A stretch of DNA of 44,934 nt from UM-FILTER-37-12 sp964344965 (GCA_964344965.1 CAYFPJ010000008.1:1-44934); one strand, 5' to 3'; positions 16,620 to 24,660 are shown, counted from the first letter of the stretch. Notes: generated by a model from the sequence alone, not told the origin. Program-made: numbers and translations.

Positions 16620-16862
16620 ATGAAAATAATATTTGGAGTAGTCGGTATAGCTATTGGTACACTATTGATTATCAAGACGGAATGGTTTATTCAGAATTTT
16701 GGGACCAGTGGCTGGGCTGAGAGTAAAATGGGACTTAGTGGTGGGACTAGACTTTTGTATAAATTGATTGGACTTGGTGTGATAGTCATTGCTGCTCTTG
16801 GTATGACTGGCATGCTCGGTGGAATTATTATAAGTATTTTTGGTAGATTGTTTGGACTTTGA
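16620..16862 (+). CDS. Small membrane protein
   Basis: An 80-aa protein with two hydrophobic segments (about 2-20 and 48-75) joined by a loop with FGTSGWAESKMGLSGGTRLLYK. The second segment is Gly-rich. No named family is recognised; similar 70-90-aa proteins occur in Patescibacteria. The gene is flanked by a terminator upstream and a repeat-rich spacer downstream, so it is probably monocistronic. Confidence 0.65.
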   Translation: MKIIFGVVGIAIGTLLIIKTEWFIQNFGTSGWAESKMGLSGGTRLLYKLIGLGVIVIAALGMTGMLGGIIISIFGRLFGL

Positions 16863-16958
16863 AGATATAAGATTTAAGACATAAGACATAAGAAAAATTT
16901 GGTCATTTAGTACCTACAACTTTCAGCTAGAGGCTAATTAGTTCCTGGTTGAAGAACC

Positions 16959-16973
16959 TATAATCTAAACACC
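16959..16973 (+). promoter_or_regulatory. -10 box of methyltransferase gene
   Basis: TATAAT at 16959-16964 lies 9 nt before the ATG at 16974. No good -35 is seen. The predicted leader is only a few nucleotides. Confidence 0.5.
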
Positions 16974-17525
16974 ATGTATCACTCTGGTAACCAAATGATA
17001 GATCCGTATCTACTTTTCAAAAAAGCTCATTTGCAGCAGGGTATGCATGTGGCTGATCTTGGGTGTGGCCAGACTGGACACATTGTTTTTCCAGGAGCAA
17101 AAATACTAGGCAAAAAAGGTGTCATGTATGCTGTAGACATAATGAAGAGTGTTTTAGAAATGATTGGGAAGAGAGCATCTATTAATAGTTTTTTGAACAT
17201 AGAGACAGTGTGGTCAGATTTGGAAAAAATCGGAAGTGCATCTATCCCGGCTAGTAGTCTCGATGCAGCCTTCATTGTGAATACATTGGTGCAGTCGAAT
17301 AATAGGCATGCCATACTGGAAGAAGCAAGAAGATTGTTGAAGGATAAGGCTAGACTGATTATTGTAGACTGGGAGAGGAGAGGACTATCATTTGGACCAC
17401 AAGATGATAGGTATGTCGATTTTGTAGATATCAAGCGGTGGTCGCAAATGCATGGATTTGCAGTGCAAGAAGAGTTTAAGATGGGTAATTTTCATCATGG
17501 TCTTGTGTTGTTCAAGCATGATTAG
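16974..17525 (+). CDS. Class I SAM-dependent methyltransferase
   Basis: A 183-aa Rossmann methyltransferase. Motif I is VADLGCGQTG (about 26-35), the acidic SAM-binding residue ends VMYAVD (D55), and later strands are LDAAFIVNTLVQ and RLIIVDWERRG. The substrate cannot be read from the sequence; the overall form resembles UbiE-like or small-molecule methyltransferases. A TATAAT box 9 nt upstream gives it its own start. Confidence 0.85.
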   Translation: MYHSGNQMIDPYLLFKKAHLQQGMHVADLGCGQTGHIVFPGAKILGKKGVMYAVDIMKSVLEMIGKRASINSFLNIETVWSDLEKIGSASIPASSLDAAFIVNTLVQSNNRHAILEEARRLLKDKARLIIVDWERRGLSFGPQDDRYVDFVDIKRWSQMHGFAVQEEFKMGNFHHGLVLFKHD

Positions 17526-17584
17526 TATCATTTGCTTATTTTTTATAAGAATTACGTTTTTGAAAATCAAAGGTATGAAACCCA

Positions 17585-17666
17585 GTCCCGATGAAATCGG
17601 GATCGGGGAATCTGCCTGCTGGCAGGCAGGTTAAACCGATCCCTCGTCCCGTACCGAGGAACGAGG
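17585..17666. repeat. Cluster of three palindromic tags
   Basis: TCCCGAT-gaa-ATCGGGA (17586-17602), CTGCCTGC-tg-GCAGGCAG (17612-17629) and CCTCG...CGAGG (17642-17666). Each is followed by an A/T tail such as TTAAACC or ATTAAACC. This is the same layout as the tags at 20917-21001 and 25110-25170. Confidence 0.75.
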
Positions 17667-17691
17667 TCGGGATTAAACCTATAACTTTTTT

Positions 17692-17758
17692 GAATGGAAT
17701 GACAAACGTCAGTTTGTCACCATTGTAACGAGACAAACTGACGTTTGTCATTCCATTC
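17692..17758. repeat. Perfect 27-bp stem hairpin
   Basis: The arms 17692-17718 and 17732-17758 are perfectly complementary over 27 bp, with a 13-nt loop. The arms themselves contain the sub-palindrome GACAAACGTCAGTTTGTC. It lies 40 bp before yraN and has no T-tract, so it looks like an inserted repeat and not a terminator. Confidence 0.85.
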
Positions 17759-17797
17759 GTCTTAGAGCAAAATGGATAAAGCTATTTTAGTTGAGTT

Positions 17798-18184
17798 ATG
17801 GCTAAAACAAAAAAACAAAAGATTGGCAAATGGGGTGAGGAGCAGGCTGCTCTTTTTTTAGTTGAGAATGGTTATGAAGTAATTGAGCGTAATTTTCACA
17901 CTCGTCAAGGAGAGATTGATATAATAGCTTGGCATGAGAAAGAGCATTTTGGACGAACACTTTGTTTTGTCGAGGTTAAGACTAGAAGTTATGGAGTTGG
18001 TAGTGCGGAGAGGGCGACTGGTAAGGGTAAATTAAAGAAAATATTTTGGGCTGCCAAAGCATATTGCTTGGATCAAGATATTGATACAGAGAGGATTCCA
18101 ATTCAGTTTGAACAGGTTAGTGTTTACTTTAATAAAAGCGCAGGAACGGCAAAATTAAAGTTGTTTGAAATACCAGCGTCTTGA
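17798..18184 (+). CDS. yraN: YraN / UPF0102 endonuclease-like protein
   Basis: A 128-aa protein of the UPF0102 (YraN) family with a Holliday-junction-resolvase-like nuclease fold. It has KIGKWGEEQAALFLVENGYEVIERNF, GEIDIIAW (E39, D41) and FVEVKTR (E59, K61), which together form the PD-(D/E)XK site. The cellular role is unproven; a DNA-processing function is assumed from the fold. It follows a 27-bp hairpin repeat. Its usual partner rnhB is not next to it. Confidence 0.92.
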   Translation: MAKTKKQKIGKWGEEQAALFLVENGYEVIERNFHTRQGEIDIIAWHEKEHFGRTLCFVEVKTRSYGVGSAERATGKGKLKKIFWAAKAYCLDQDIDTERIPIQFEQVSVYFNKSAGTAKLKLFEIPAS

Positions 18185-18247
18185 TTTGGTATGAAATTTT
18201 TTTATATATGCTATACTACCTTTACTTTTTGACATATTCATAAGCCT

Positions 18248-19420
18248 ATGGATTTTTATCAAATTTTAAAATGGATTGGATTTGCACTCATTGTCAGTGG
18301 TATTTTGGTTTATCTTTCATCAAAAAAGATGATTAATTTCCCTTTCTCAAAATCAAAAACAGACAAGTCGCATTCAGGTAATTTCACTATGGATTTAACT
18401 GACCAGGCACAGGAGGGCAAGATAGACCCGGTGATTGGTAGGGAAGAAGAAATTATGAGAGTGACTCAAATTTTGACGCGTCGTAGAAAAAATAATGTCA
18501 TTTTGGTCGGTCCTCCAGGAGTGGGGAAAACAGCAATTGTGGAAGGATTGGCTCTCAAAATAGCGACGGGGGATATCCCGAATGTTTTAAGAAATAAAAA
18601 AGTTTTTGTTCTTCAAGTTGCTGATTTAATTGGGGGAACCAAGTATCGAGGTGAGTTTGAAAAACGAGTAAAGGGGCTGGTGACCCAAATAAAAAATTCA
18701 AATCGTCAGATAATACTTTTTATTGACGAAATACACACTATCATGCAAACGAAAGGTGCTGAAGGTTCGGTAAACGTTTCAGATATCCTGAAGCCCTCTT
18801 TGGCTCGTGGAGAGCTTCAAGTGGTTGGAGCCACCACAAAAAAGGAATATGAACAATTTATAAAGCCCGACGAAAGCTGGGAGCGCAGATTTCAATCTGT
18901 CATGGTAGATGAGCCTAGTGTGGAAGAGTCAGTTGAAATCCTAAAAGGTCTGAAAAAGAATTATGAGCTTTATCACAAAGTTACTTTTTCTGGGAAGGCC
19001 ATTGAAGCGGCGGCACGTCTTTCTGAAGAATATATCAAAGGACGCAATCTTCCAGACAAAGCGATCGATGTCATGGATGAAGCTGCTGCTATGGTAAATG
19101 TTCATGAAGAAGCTGCTCCTGATCATGCTGTGGCTCTTCTGTATGGAGCAGCGGGGAATATTTCTGAGGAACATGGTCTAGAGACAGCAAATATCAAAAA
19201 ATTGAAAAAAGAATTATTAGATCTACGTAAGAAAGAATCCAATACAACTGACGATAAAAAAATGGCCACCTTACGCAAGCAAATTGTAAATAAAGTAAAA
19301 GATATTCAAAAAGAAGAATCAACAGTGATGAGAAAGAAAGGATGGCCAGAAGTAACTGATAAACATATCAGATCTGTGGTGGCAGATTGGGTGGGAGTCA
19401 AGGAGAAAGAAATACATTGA
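18248..19420 (+). CDS. Membrane-anchored Clp/HSP100 first AAA+ domain only
   Basis: A 390-aa protein with an N-terminal transmembrane helix (about 8-23), a short basic linker, then a ClpC/ClpB D1 AAA+ module. Walker A is GPPGVGKT (88-95), Walker B IILFIDE (155-161), sensor region GATTKKEY, arginine pair WERRF (212-216), and NLPDKAIDVMDEA follows. A short middle segment (about 320-365) is coiled. The protein ends at VADWVGVKEKEIH, where the second AAA+ domain would begin. No Clp-N domain, D2 or ClpP-binding loop is present, and no D2 coding is found in the next 100 bp. It may be a single-ring membrane unfoldase or disaggregase, or a partner of another Clp; both are inference. Confidence 0.85.
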   Translation: MDFYQILKWIGFALIVSGILVYLSSKKMINFPFSKSKTDKSHSGNFTMDLTDQAQEGKIDPVIGREEEIMRVTQILTRRRKNNVILVGPPGVGKTAIVEGLALKIATGDIPNVLRNKKVFVLQVADLIGGTKYRGEFEKRVKGLVTQIKNSNRQIILFIDEIHTIMQTKGAEGSVNVSDILKPSLARGELQVVGATTKKEYEQFIKPDESWERRFQSVMVDEPSVEESVEILKGLKKNYELYHKVTFSGKAIEAAARLSEEYIKGRNLPDKAIDVMDEAAAMVNVHEEAAPDHAVALLYGAAGNISEEHGLETANIKKLKKELLDLRKKESNTTDDKKMATLRKQIVNKVKDIQKEESTVMRKKGWPEVTDKHIRSVVADWVGVKEKEIH

Positions 19421-19522
19421 TTTTTTACATATTAACTTAGTTAGATTTAATAATGATATCAGTTATTTTTTTGATTAAACTAAATATATTAATTCACATC
19501 ATTCATTAACTTAAAAAAATAT

Positions 19523-20491
19523 ATGCCAAAAAAGAAAAAAGTAGAATCAAAAGTCGCAGTTCAATCAGTTGGTTCAATTACCAAAACCAAGATGGCTATA
19601 GCTGTTACATTTCTCGGTATAGCCGCTCTTGCTGCTGGGATGGTGCCTGGCAATTCATCTAAGGCTTGTGTGTCTGATGATATCCATGGTACAGACAAGT
19701 TGGCGCAAGTATGTCAAGGAGACACAGTGGCTTATGGCCCTCCAGGGATTGCCTTTTTATATATAAAGGGATTTAATGATTCAAGAGTGATAATTCATCC
19801 TCTAAAGCAATTGGATGACCCAGCCATCTATAGTTATGGCTCTGCTAGTAATTTTTCAGTAAATAAAAACGAGACAGTTCATTTTAGTGTTCCAAACTCA
19901 CCCTATAAATATTCTCTCTACTATCGTGGAATGAATAAAATAGGACAAGCTATTTTGTATTTTGGTGTTGTAGAAGAAGGGCCAGAATTTACTTGCGAAG
20001 ATACTGATGGGGGTGTTGATTATTACAATTTTGGAACGGTAACTGGCGCTAGTACAACTGGGGACATTATCACTGTTGATGATTATTGTTATGATCTGAC
20101 TAAGTATACAAAACAAGAAGATGGTAGTTATAAGAAGTATACTAATTATAATTATGTGCTAGAATATTCATGTGGAGAAGACAACAAAGTTGTTTTTGAT
20201 TACCACGATTGTGAAAGTGAGAACAAGTTGTGTGTAGATGGAGCGTGTGTGGCGACTTCTACTTTGCCTGCTTTTACTTGCGAAGATACTGATGGGGGTC
20301 TTAATTATGATACTTTTGGTAGTGTGAATTATGTTACTACGACTGGTGAAATTGTCAGTGCAGAAGATTATTGTATTCTTTATGCCGGCGAGTCTCTTAT
20401 GGAATTTGCATGTGATGAGTATCCAAGTACAGGTAGTTGGTATAATTGCGCAAGTGAAGGAAAAATTTGTGAGGATGGGGCTTGTATATAA
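19523..20491 (+). CDS. Cys-rich repeat surface protein
   Basis: A 322-aa exported protein with a basic N-terminus (MPKKKKVESK), one hydrophobic segment (about 24-42), then a beta-rich region up to about 150. Two copies of a Cys-rich module follow. Each starts with TCEDTDGG, has a GT/GS-V strand, DYC, a YSC/FAC, and closes with C....C.DGAC (about 154-238 and 253-322). This CxDTDGG...DYC...GAC module is common in CPR and DPANN surface proteins. The frame stops with TAA straight after the second GACI, but a third module continues in the same frame (20492-20806), so the gene was probably longer. Confidence 0.8.
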   Translation: MPKKKKVESKVAVQSVGSITKTKMAIAVTFLGIAALAAGMVPGNSSKACVSDDIHGTDKLAQVCQGDTVAYGPPGIAFLYIKGFNDSRVIIHPLKQLDDPAIYSYGSASNFSVNKNETVHFSVPNSPYKYSLYYRGMNKIGQAILYFGVVEEGPEFTCEDTDGGVDYYNFGTVTGASTTGDIITVDDYCYDLTKYTKQEDGSYKKYTNYNYVLEYSCGEDNKVVFDYHDCESENKLCVDGACVATSTLPAFTCEDTDGGLNYDTFGSVNYVTTTGEIVSAEDYCILYAGESLMEFACDEYPSTGSWYNCASEGKICEDGACI

Positions 20492-20806
20492 GACACAACC
20501 ACTTCTACTCCAGGTGTAGCTAGTATAGTTAATTGTACAGATGCGGATGGTAAAAATTTTCAAGAAAAAGGATCAGTAACCATTTCCTATTCGGATGGTA
20601 AGACAGAGTATCATCAAGATTATTATAAAAATTTTGATGTGGTGGTAGACTATGCGTGTGCACATGAGATTTACGAAAGTATATCTCTAGAAGAAACTTA
20701 TTTGGCAGAATTCAATCCTAGTTGTGCAATAGTATAAGGATCTGATTACTCTTGTCATGAAGGAGCATGTATAACTACTACTTCAACCAGCCCAACATCT
20801 ACATGA
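20492..20806 (+). pseudogene. Third Cys-rich module, in frame after a TAA
   Basis: The frame of the preceding gene stays coding-like for 104 codons past its stop. It opens with a Thr/Ser linker (DTTTSTPG), then CTDADGKNFQEKGSV, DYYKNF, DYACAHE, a second in-frame TAA at 20735-20737, and SCHEGACI, then ends in TGA at 20804-20806. It is clearly a third copy of the same module with one Cys replaced by Tyr. Two TAA codons without any frameshift fit early decay, base-level assembly error or stop readthrough. Confidence 0.65.
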
Positions 20807-20825
20807 TCAGCAGAGATATTTTTTC

Positions 20826-20854
20826 TTGACAAAAATCATTAATCATGTTATCTT
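20826..20854 (+). promoter_or_regulatory. Strong promoter upstream of nusA
   Basis: TTGACA (20826-20831), a 17-bp spacer and TATCTT (20849-20854) predict a start near 20861. This is about 155 nt before the nusA ATG. Confidence 0.75.
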
Positions 20855-20862
20855 ATCGTCAT

Positions 20863-20897
20863 AAGACAGCATCTAATAGATGTTGTCTTTTTCTTAA
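20863..20897 (+). terminator. Terminator-like hairpin at the nusA transcript start
   Basis: AAGACAGCATCT and AGATGTTGTCTT form a 12-bp stem with one G-T pair and a 3-nt loop, followed by TTTTCTT. It begins only 2-3 nt after the predicted start site. It may be an attenuator, a stabilising 5' hairpin, or the end of a minimal RNA. Confidence 0.55.
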
Positions 20898-20916
20898 AAA
20901 AATTCGAAATGAACTA

Positions 20917-21001
20917 CCCCTCCGCAAGCAGCGGGGTATCAAAAGGTAAATATCTCGCGGCAAGCCGCGGGGAATTAACTCTCTCGTCCGCCTTGGGCGG
21001 A
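20917..21001. repeat. Three GC-rich palindromic tags in the nusA leader
   Basis: An imperfect CCCC..CGC/GCGGGG hairpin (20917-20936), CGCGGCAAGCCGCG (20956-20969) and TCCGCC-ttg-GGCGGA (20987-21001). Each is followed by an A/T tail (GTATCAAAAGG, GAATTAAC, TTAACC). They occupy the space between the leader hairpin and the nusA start. Confidence 0.75.
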
Positions 21002-21016
21002 TTAACCTAAAACAAT

Positions 21017-22363
21017 ATGTCATCAGAAATATCCAAAGCCATTCAGCATCTCTGTGATGCCAAAGATCTAGATTTTGAGGTCGTGCTTGAAGCACTCCAG
21101 ACTGCCCTTGGTGCAGCCTATAGGAAAGATTTTGGTAATCGTCAAGGTAACTATCAAGTAAAATTTGATATTGAGACTGGTGATATGGAAATTTGGGATG
21201 AAAAAGAAGTGGCTGAGGATATAGAAGAAGAAGTTTTGGAGAGCGCTCAAGAAGAGCTATCTCAGTTGCGTGAAAAAGCACGGGCAGAAGATCGCGAACT
21301 TACTGAAGAGGAGACAGCTCATTTGCCACAGTTCAACCCAAAAACTCATATCATGCTTAGTGAAGCAAAAGAAATAAAAAAAGATGCAAAGATAGGTGAA
21401 ATTTTAAAAATAGATCAAGAAATACCACATGATTTTGGACGAATGGCTGCCATGACTGCCAAGCAAGTGATTATCCAAAAAATTCGTGAAGCAGAACGTA
21501 ATAGTGTTTTTGCGGATTTTCAAGATCAAGAAGGAAAGATTGTTCAAGGTGTAGTTCATAAGAGGGACAGATCTGGATCTGTGCTTGTGGATCTTGGTAA
21601 GATTATGGGTATCCTCCCGCAGACCGAACAAATTCGGCGTGATCACTATCGACCAGGTGTACGTATGAAATTTTATGTTGTGTCTGTTGGTATTGGAAAT
21701 CGCGGTCCAGAGATCCAACTTTCTCGTTCTAGCATAAAAATGGTTCAGGCTGTATTTGAGCAAGAGGTTCCAGAAATAGCAGATGGAGATGTGGAGATAA
21801 AAAAGATTGCTCGTGATGCTGGGAATAGAAGTAAAATCGCTGTCTTCACTGATGATGACAGTATAGATCCTATTGGTGCTTGTATTGGGCAAAGAGGTAG
21901 TCGTATCAATACTATTATCGATGAGCTAGGTGGAGAGAAGATAGATGTCATCCAGTGGAGTGACAACCCCGAGGTCTATATCAAAAATTCTCTTTCACCA
22001 GCAAAGGTGGTAGAAATTGAAATAGATGAAGAGACCAAAGAAGTGGTGGCAAAAGTAGAACCTGATCAATTTTCACTTGCCATTGGGCGAGGCGGACAAA
22101 ATGTGCGTCTGGCAGCAGAGCTTACCGAATGGAAAATAAATGTAGCTGACCAAGATGGTGAGCAAGAGGTAAGTAGTGAAGATGATGATGAAGAGAGTGG
22201 AGATTTGGAAAGTGATTCTGAAGAAAATGAAGAAAAGAATGAAGAGAATGTAGGTAGCCCAGAGGACGTAGAAGCTTCAGAAGAAGAGAGTGTTGATGAG
22301 TCTGAAGAAGAGCGAGAAGAAACCGACAAAGAAGAAGATGCGGAAACAGAAGAGAAGAAATAA
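21017..22363 (+). CDS. nusA: Transcription termination/antitermination factor NusA
   Basis: A 448-aa NusA that binds RNA polymerase and nascent RNA to control pausing, termination and antitermination. The N-terminal RNAP-binding domain (about 1-125) is enlarged by an acidic insertion. An S1 domain follows (about 170-235: GKIVQGVVHKRDRSGSVLVDLG), then two KH domains (about 240-375) with PIGACIGQRGSRIN and SLAIGRGGQNVRLAAELTEWKI. From about residue 386 the protein is an acidic Glu/Ser/Asp tail with no C-terminal AR repeats. The usual neighbours rimP and infB are absent. A leader with several hairpins precedes it, suggesting self-regulation. Confidence 0.95.
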   Translation: MSSEISKAIQHLCDAKDLDFEVVLEALQTALGAAYRKDFGNRQGNYQVKFDIETGDMEIWDEKEVAEDIEEEVLESAQEELSQLREKARAEDRELTEEETAHLPQFNPKTHIMLSEAKEIKKDAKIGEILKIDQEIPHDFGRMAAMTAKQVIIQKIREAERNSVFADFQDQEGKIVQGVVHKRDRSGSVLVDLGKIMGILPQTEQIRRDHYRPGVRMKFYVVSVGIGNRGPEIQLSRSSIKMVQAVFEQEVPEIADGDVEIKKIARDAGNRSKIAVFTDDDSIDPIGACIGQRGSRINTIIDELGGEKIDVIQWSDNPEVYIKNSLSPAKVVEIEIDEETKEVVAKVEPDQFSLAIGRGGQNVRLAAELTEWKINVADQDGEQEVSSEDDDEESGDLESDSEENEEKNEENVGSPEDVEASEEESVDESEEEREETDKEEDAETEEKK

Positions 22364-22370
22364 AAAATAA

Positions 22371-22417
22371 TTAACAAATAAAAAATTCTGGACAAACCAG
22401 AATTTTTTATTTGTTAA
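22371..22417 (+). terminator. Intrinsic terminator of nusA
   Basis: A perfect 21-bp stem (22371-22391 with 22397-22417) has a 5-nt loop; its top is AATTCTGG / CCAGAATT. T-rich sequence is within the 3' arm. Confidence 0.85.
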
Positions 22418-22445
22418 TTCCAGACAGGAATAATCTTCATAGATG

Positions 22446-22468
22446 TGGTATAATTTAAAAGAATTTTT
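22446..22468 (+). promoter_or_regulatory. Extended -10 promoter of the histidine kinase
   Basis: TGGTATAAT (22446-22454) is an extended -10 box, 14 nt before the ATG at 22469. No matching -35 is seen. Confidence 0.6.
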
Positions 22469-24085
22469 ATGAAAATAAAGACAAAGCTTTCAATAAATTT
22501 ATTGATGTTAGTCATAGTGATTTTGGCAATCTTTGTGTTATTCTCTTTTGTAAAAAAGCAAGAAAAGCAGATAAATGTGGTCATAAAAAATTTACATGAA
22601 AATAGCGCAAAATTATTTGAATTAAGTGTTTTGGGAGAAGACTATATATTTTTTGGTGACAGAGAAAAAGTAAATGAATGGAAGAAATTACATGGTGAAA
22701 TATTATACAATATTGATTCCTTGCATTTTCCAAATAAAGAGGTGTCTATTTTGGTCGGAGAAGTGCGATCAGACATTTGGAGACTTTCTAGAATAATTGA
22801 AGAAGCTTTTGATATCTTTTCTTCAATCGAAGAAAGGGAAGGGCTGCAAAAAGCCAACAAAAGTGTCAAAGTAACTGTTTATGTTCTTGATGAGAATGAG
22901 TTGGCTGGCGATGATTTTTTGGAGGATAGTAACGTCACCTCGTCTCCTCTCGATATGAGTAATACAGAAGACAATAGTCCGACGGAGTCTGTGTTGCAAG
23001 ATTTTGACCAGAAGATGCTCGCTGTAATGGAGAAAAATATAAAGATAGCCGCTTCTTTGGAAGAAAGGAGGCGCGTGTTGGGCAACAAAGTTGATAGAAA
23101 TGTGTTGTTCACTTTGGCAATGGCTGGTACTTTTTTGGTAATCCTAAACATGCTAACTGTGCGTCCTGTATTGTTGGCGCTCATTACCCTAAAGAACGGG
23201 GCAATAAGGTTTTATAGAGGAGATTTTTCTCACACAATACCGGTGTATGGGGATGACGAAGTCTCTTCTGTGGCAAAGGCTTTCAATAAGACTGCCAAAC
23301 AATTGGATTCTTTGTATAAGAATCTAGATAGAAAAGTATTGGAAAGAACTTCTGAATTGCAAAAATTTAAGCAAGCTGTTGATTCGTCTACCGATGGAAT
23401 TATGATTACCGATGAAAAATTGGAAATAGAATATATCAATTCATCTTTCGTATCCATGGCTGGAAACAGAAAGAAAGAATTGATTGGTGGTAAAGCACTG
23501 AAATTGTTTTCTGGTACAGAAAATTACACTGAGATAAAAAAAGATATAGTTTCAAGTGTGATAAAAAATAAAATTTATACTGCCGAAGATATGCTTTTGG
23601 GTGAGAAAAATATTCCAGTGAGATTTGCTATATATCCAATACAACAAAATAAAGAAAACTCTCCCCATATGTTTGTAATTTTGGTGCAGGATATATCACA
23701 TCTAAAGGAGATAGATAAAATGAAAACCGAATTTGTCTCCATTGCTAGTCACCAGCTACGTACACCTCTTACAGCTATAAATTGGCATCTGGAATTTTTG
23801 TTGGGAGGAGAAATGGGTAAATTACCAGATGACCAGGAGAAATTTTTGGGAGATGTATACCAGAGTAGTAAGAGGATGATAAAGCTGGTCAATGATTTGC
23901 TCAATGTCTCAAGACTGGAGACGGGTCGTTTGACCATAAATCCTACGAAAGTAGATTTGGTTTCTTTGATAGATGGCGTGGTAAAAGAGGTGGGTCCTCT
24001 ACTTAGGGCGAGTAATTGTGAGGTGACTGTAGCCAAACCTGAAAATATGGAGCAGGTTTATGTGGATGAGTCACTTATTCGTTAA
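22469..24085 (+). CDS. Sensor histidine kinase, N-terminal part (in-frame TAA)
   Basis: A 538-aa sensor kinase part: a first transmembrane helix (about 8-28), extracytoplasmic sensor region (about 29-205), second helix (about 208-230), HAMP (about 230-285), PAS (about 295-410) and HisKA with the phospho-acceptor in SIASHQLRTPLTA (His428). The frame hits TAA at 24083-24085, directly before the ATP-binding domain, and continues in the same frame as AVHNFLTNAIRYSP. Homologous kinases often have Gln at the stop position, so a single CAA-to-TAA change would explain it. As read, this piece cannot bind ATP. Its likely partner is the regulator at 24685. Confidence 0.85.
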   Translation: MKIKTKLSINLLMLVIVILAIFVLFSFVKKQEKQINVVIKNLHENSAKLFELSVLGEDYIFFGDREKVNEWKKLHGEILYNIDSLHFPNKEVSILVGEVRSDIWRLSRIIEEAFDIFSSIEEREGLQKANKSVKVTVYVLDENELAGDDFLEDSNVTSSPLDMSNTEDNSPTESVLQDFDQKMLAVMEKNIKIAASLEERRRVLGNKVDRNVLFTLAMAGTFLVILNMLTVRPVLLALITLKNGAIRFYRGDFSHTIPVYGDDEVSSVAKAFNKTAKQLDSLYKNLDRKVLERTSELQKFKQAVDSSTDGIMITDEKLEIEYINSSFVSMAGNRKKELIGGKALKLFSGTENYTEIKKDIVSSVIKNKIYTAEDMLLGEKNIPVRFAIYPIQQNKENSPHMFVILVQDISHLKEIDKMKTEFVSIASHQLRTPLTAINWHLEFLLGGEMGKLPDDQEKFLGDVYQSSKRMIKLVNDLLNVSRLETGRLTINPTKVDLVSLIDGVVKEVGPLLRASNCEVTVAKPENMEQVYVDESLIR

Positions 24086-24100
24086 GCAGTTCATAATTTT

Positions 24101-24448
24101 TTGACAAATGCTATCCGATATTCTCCTAGAGGTAGAAGTACAATATACATAACAATTGAAAACGGTCCTGACGAAAATTATATCATCGGGGTAAAAGATT
24201 GTGGTATTGGTATACCAAAAGAAAGTCAGAAATACATCTTCCAAAAATTTTATCGAGCTGACAATGCAGTCGCGGTTGCGTCAGACGGTTCTGGTATCGG
24301 GCTTTATGTCACTCGCTTGATCGTGGAAGCTAGTGGAGGTAAAGTTTGGTTTTCTTCTGATGGGATTGACAAGGGTTCTACATTCTATTTCTCTATCCCT
24401 TACAGAGGGTCACAGAAAAATAAGGGTGTTGGTGGGCTGGTAGATTAA
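24101..24448 (+). CDS. Histidine kinase ATPase domain (continuation of split kinase)
   Basis: The HATPase_c part of the preceding kinase, in the same frame after one TAA. It has the N box (HNFLTNAIRYSP, partly upstream of a TTG start at 24101), G1 box DCGIGIP, F box FQKFYRAD and G2 box GSGIGLYVTRLI, and ends in FYFSIP. All ATP-binding motifs are intact. It is either the end of a recently broken kinase, a separately started domain (TTG 24101, no ribosome-binding site), or reached by readthrough. The frame and motif order match one continuous 659-codon kinase. Confidence 0.8.
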   Translation: MTNAIRYSPRGRSTIYITIENGPDENYIIGVKDCGIGIPKESQKYIFQKFYRADNAVAVASDGSGIGLYVTRLIVEASGGKVWFSSDGIDKGSTFYFSIPYRGSQKNKGVGGLVD

Positions 24449-24510
24449 TTGTTTTGTCTGTTTGGTCGTTTTCGTGGACAAGTTTTCATTTTCTGGTTAT
24501 TATATGATAT

Positions 24511-24660
24511 AATAAAAGTAAATTTGGTTTAAGTAAGACTTCATCGGGCCATCCCCGCAGCAAGCTGCGGGGTATTGGCAGAAAATCTTATTTCAACCAA
24601 TGTTAGTTTTCACTTTTTCGATGCAAGCATCGAGGAATAAAACCGCTTAAAGATTAAAAA
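24511..24660 (+). repeat. 150-bp repeat, left copy of a perfect inverted pair
   Basis: This sequence is identical, base for base, to the reverse complement of 35025-35174. It contains two hairpins with a GCAAGC centre: CCCCGCAGCAAGCTGCGGGG (24553-24572) and CGATGCAAGCATCG (24619-24632). It sits between the kinase and the response regulator. No ORF of note is inside. Confidence 0.97.

Noticed and set aside
20859..21281. 140-aa open frame on the minus strand over the nusA start
   Set aside because: It reads through hairpin tags and the start of nusA; low-complexity composition.
22469..24448. Alternative genetic code with TAA as Gln
   Set aside because: TAA ends many intact genes in the window (for example groES, groEL and the giant surface gene), so it is a normal stop.
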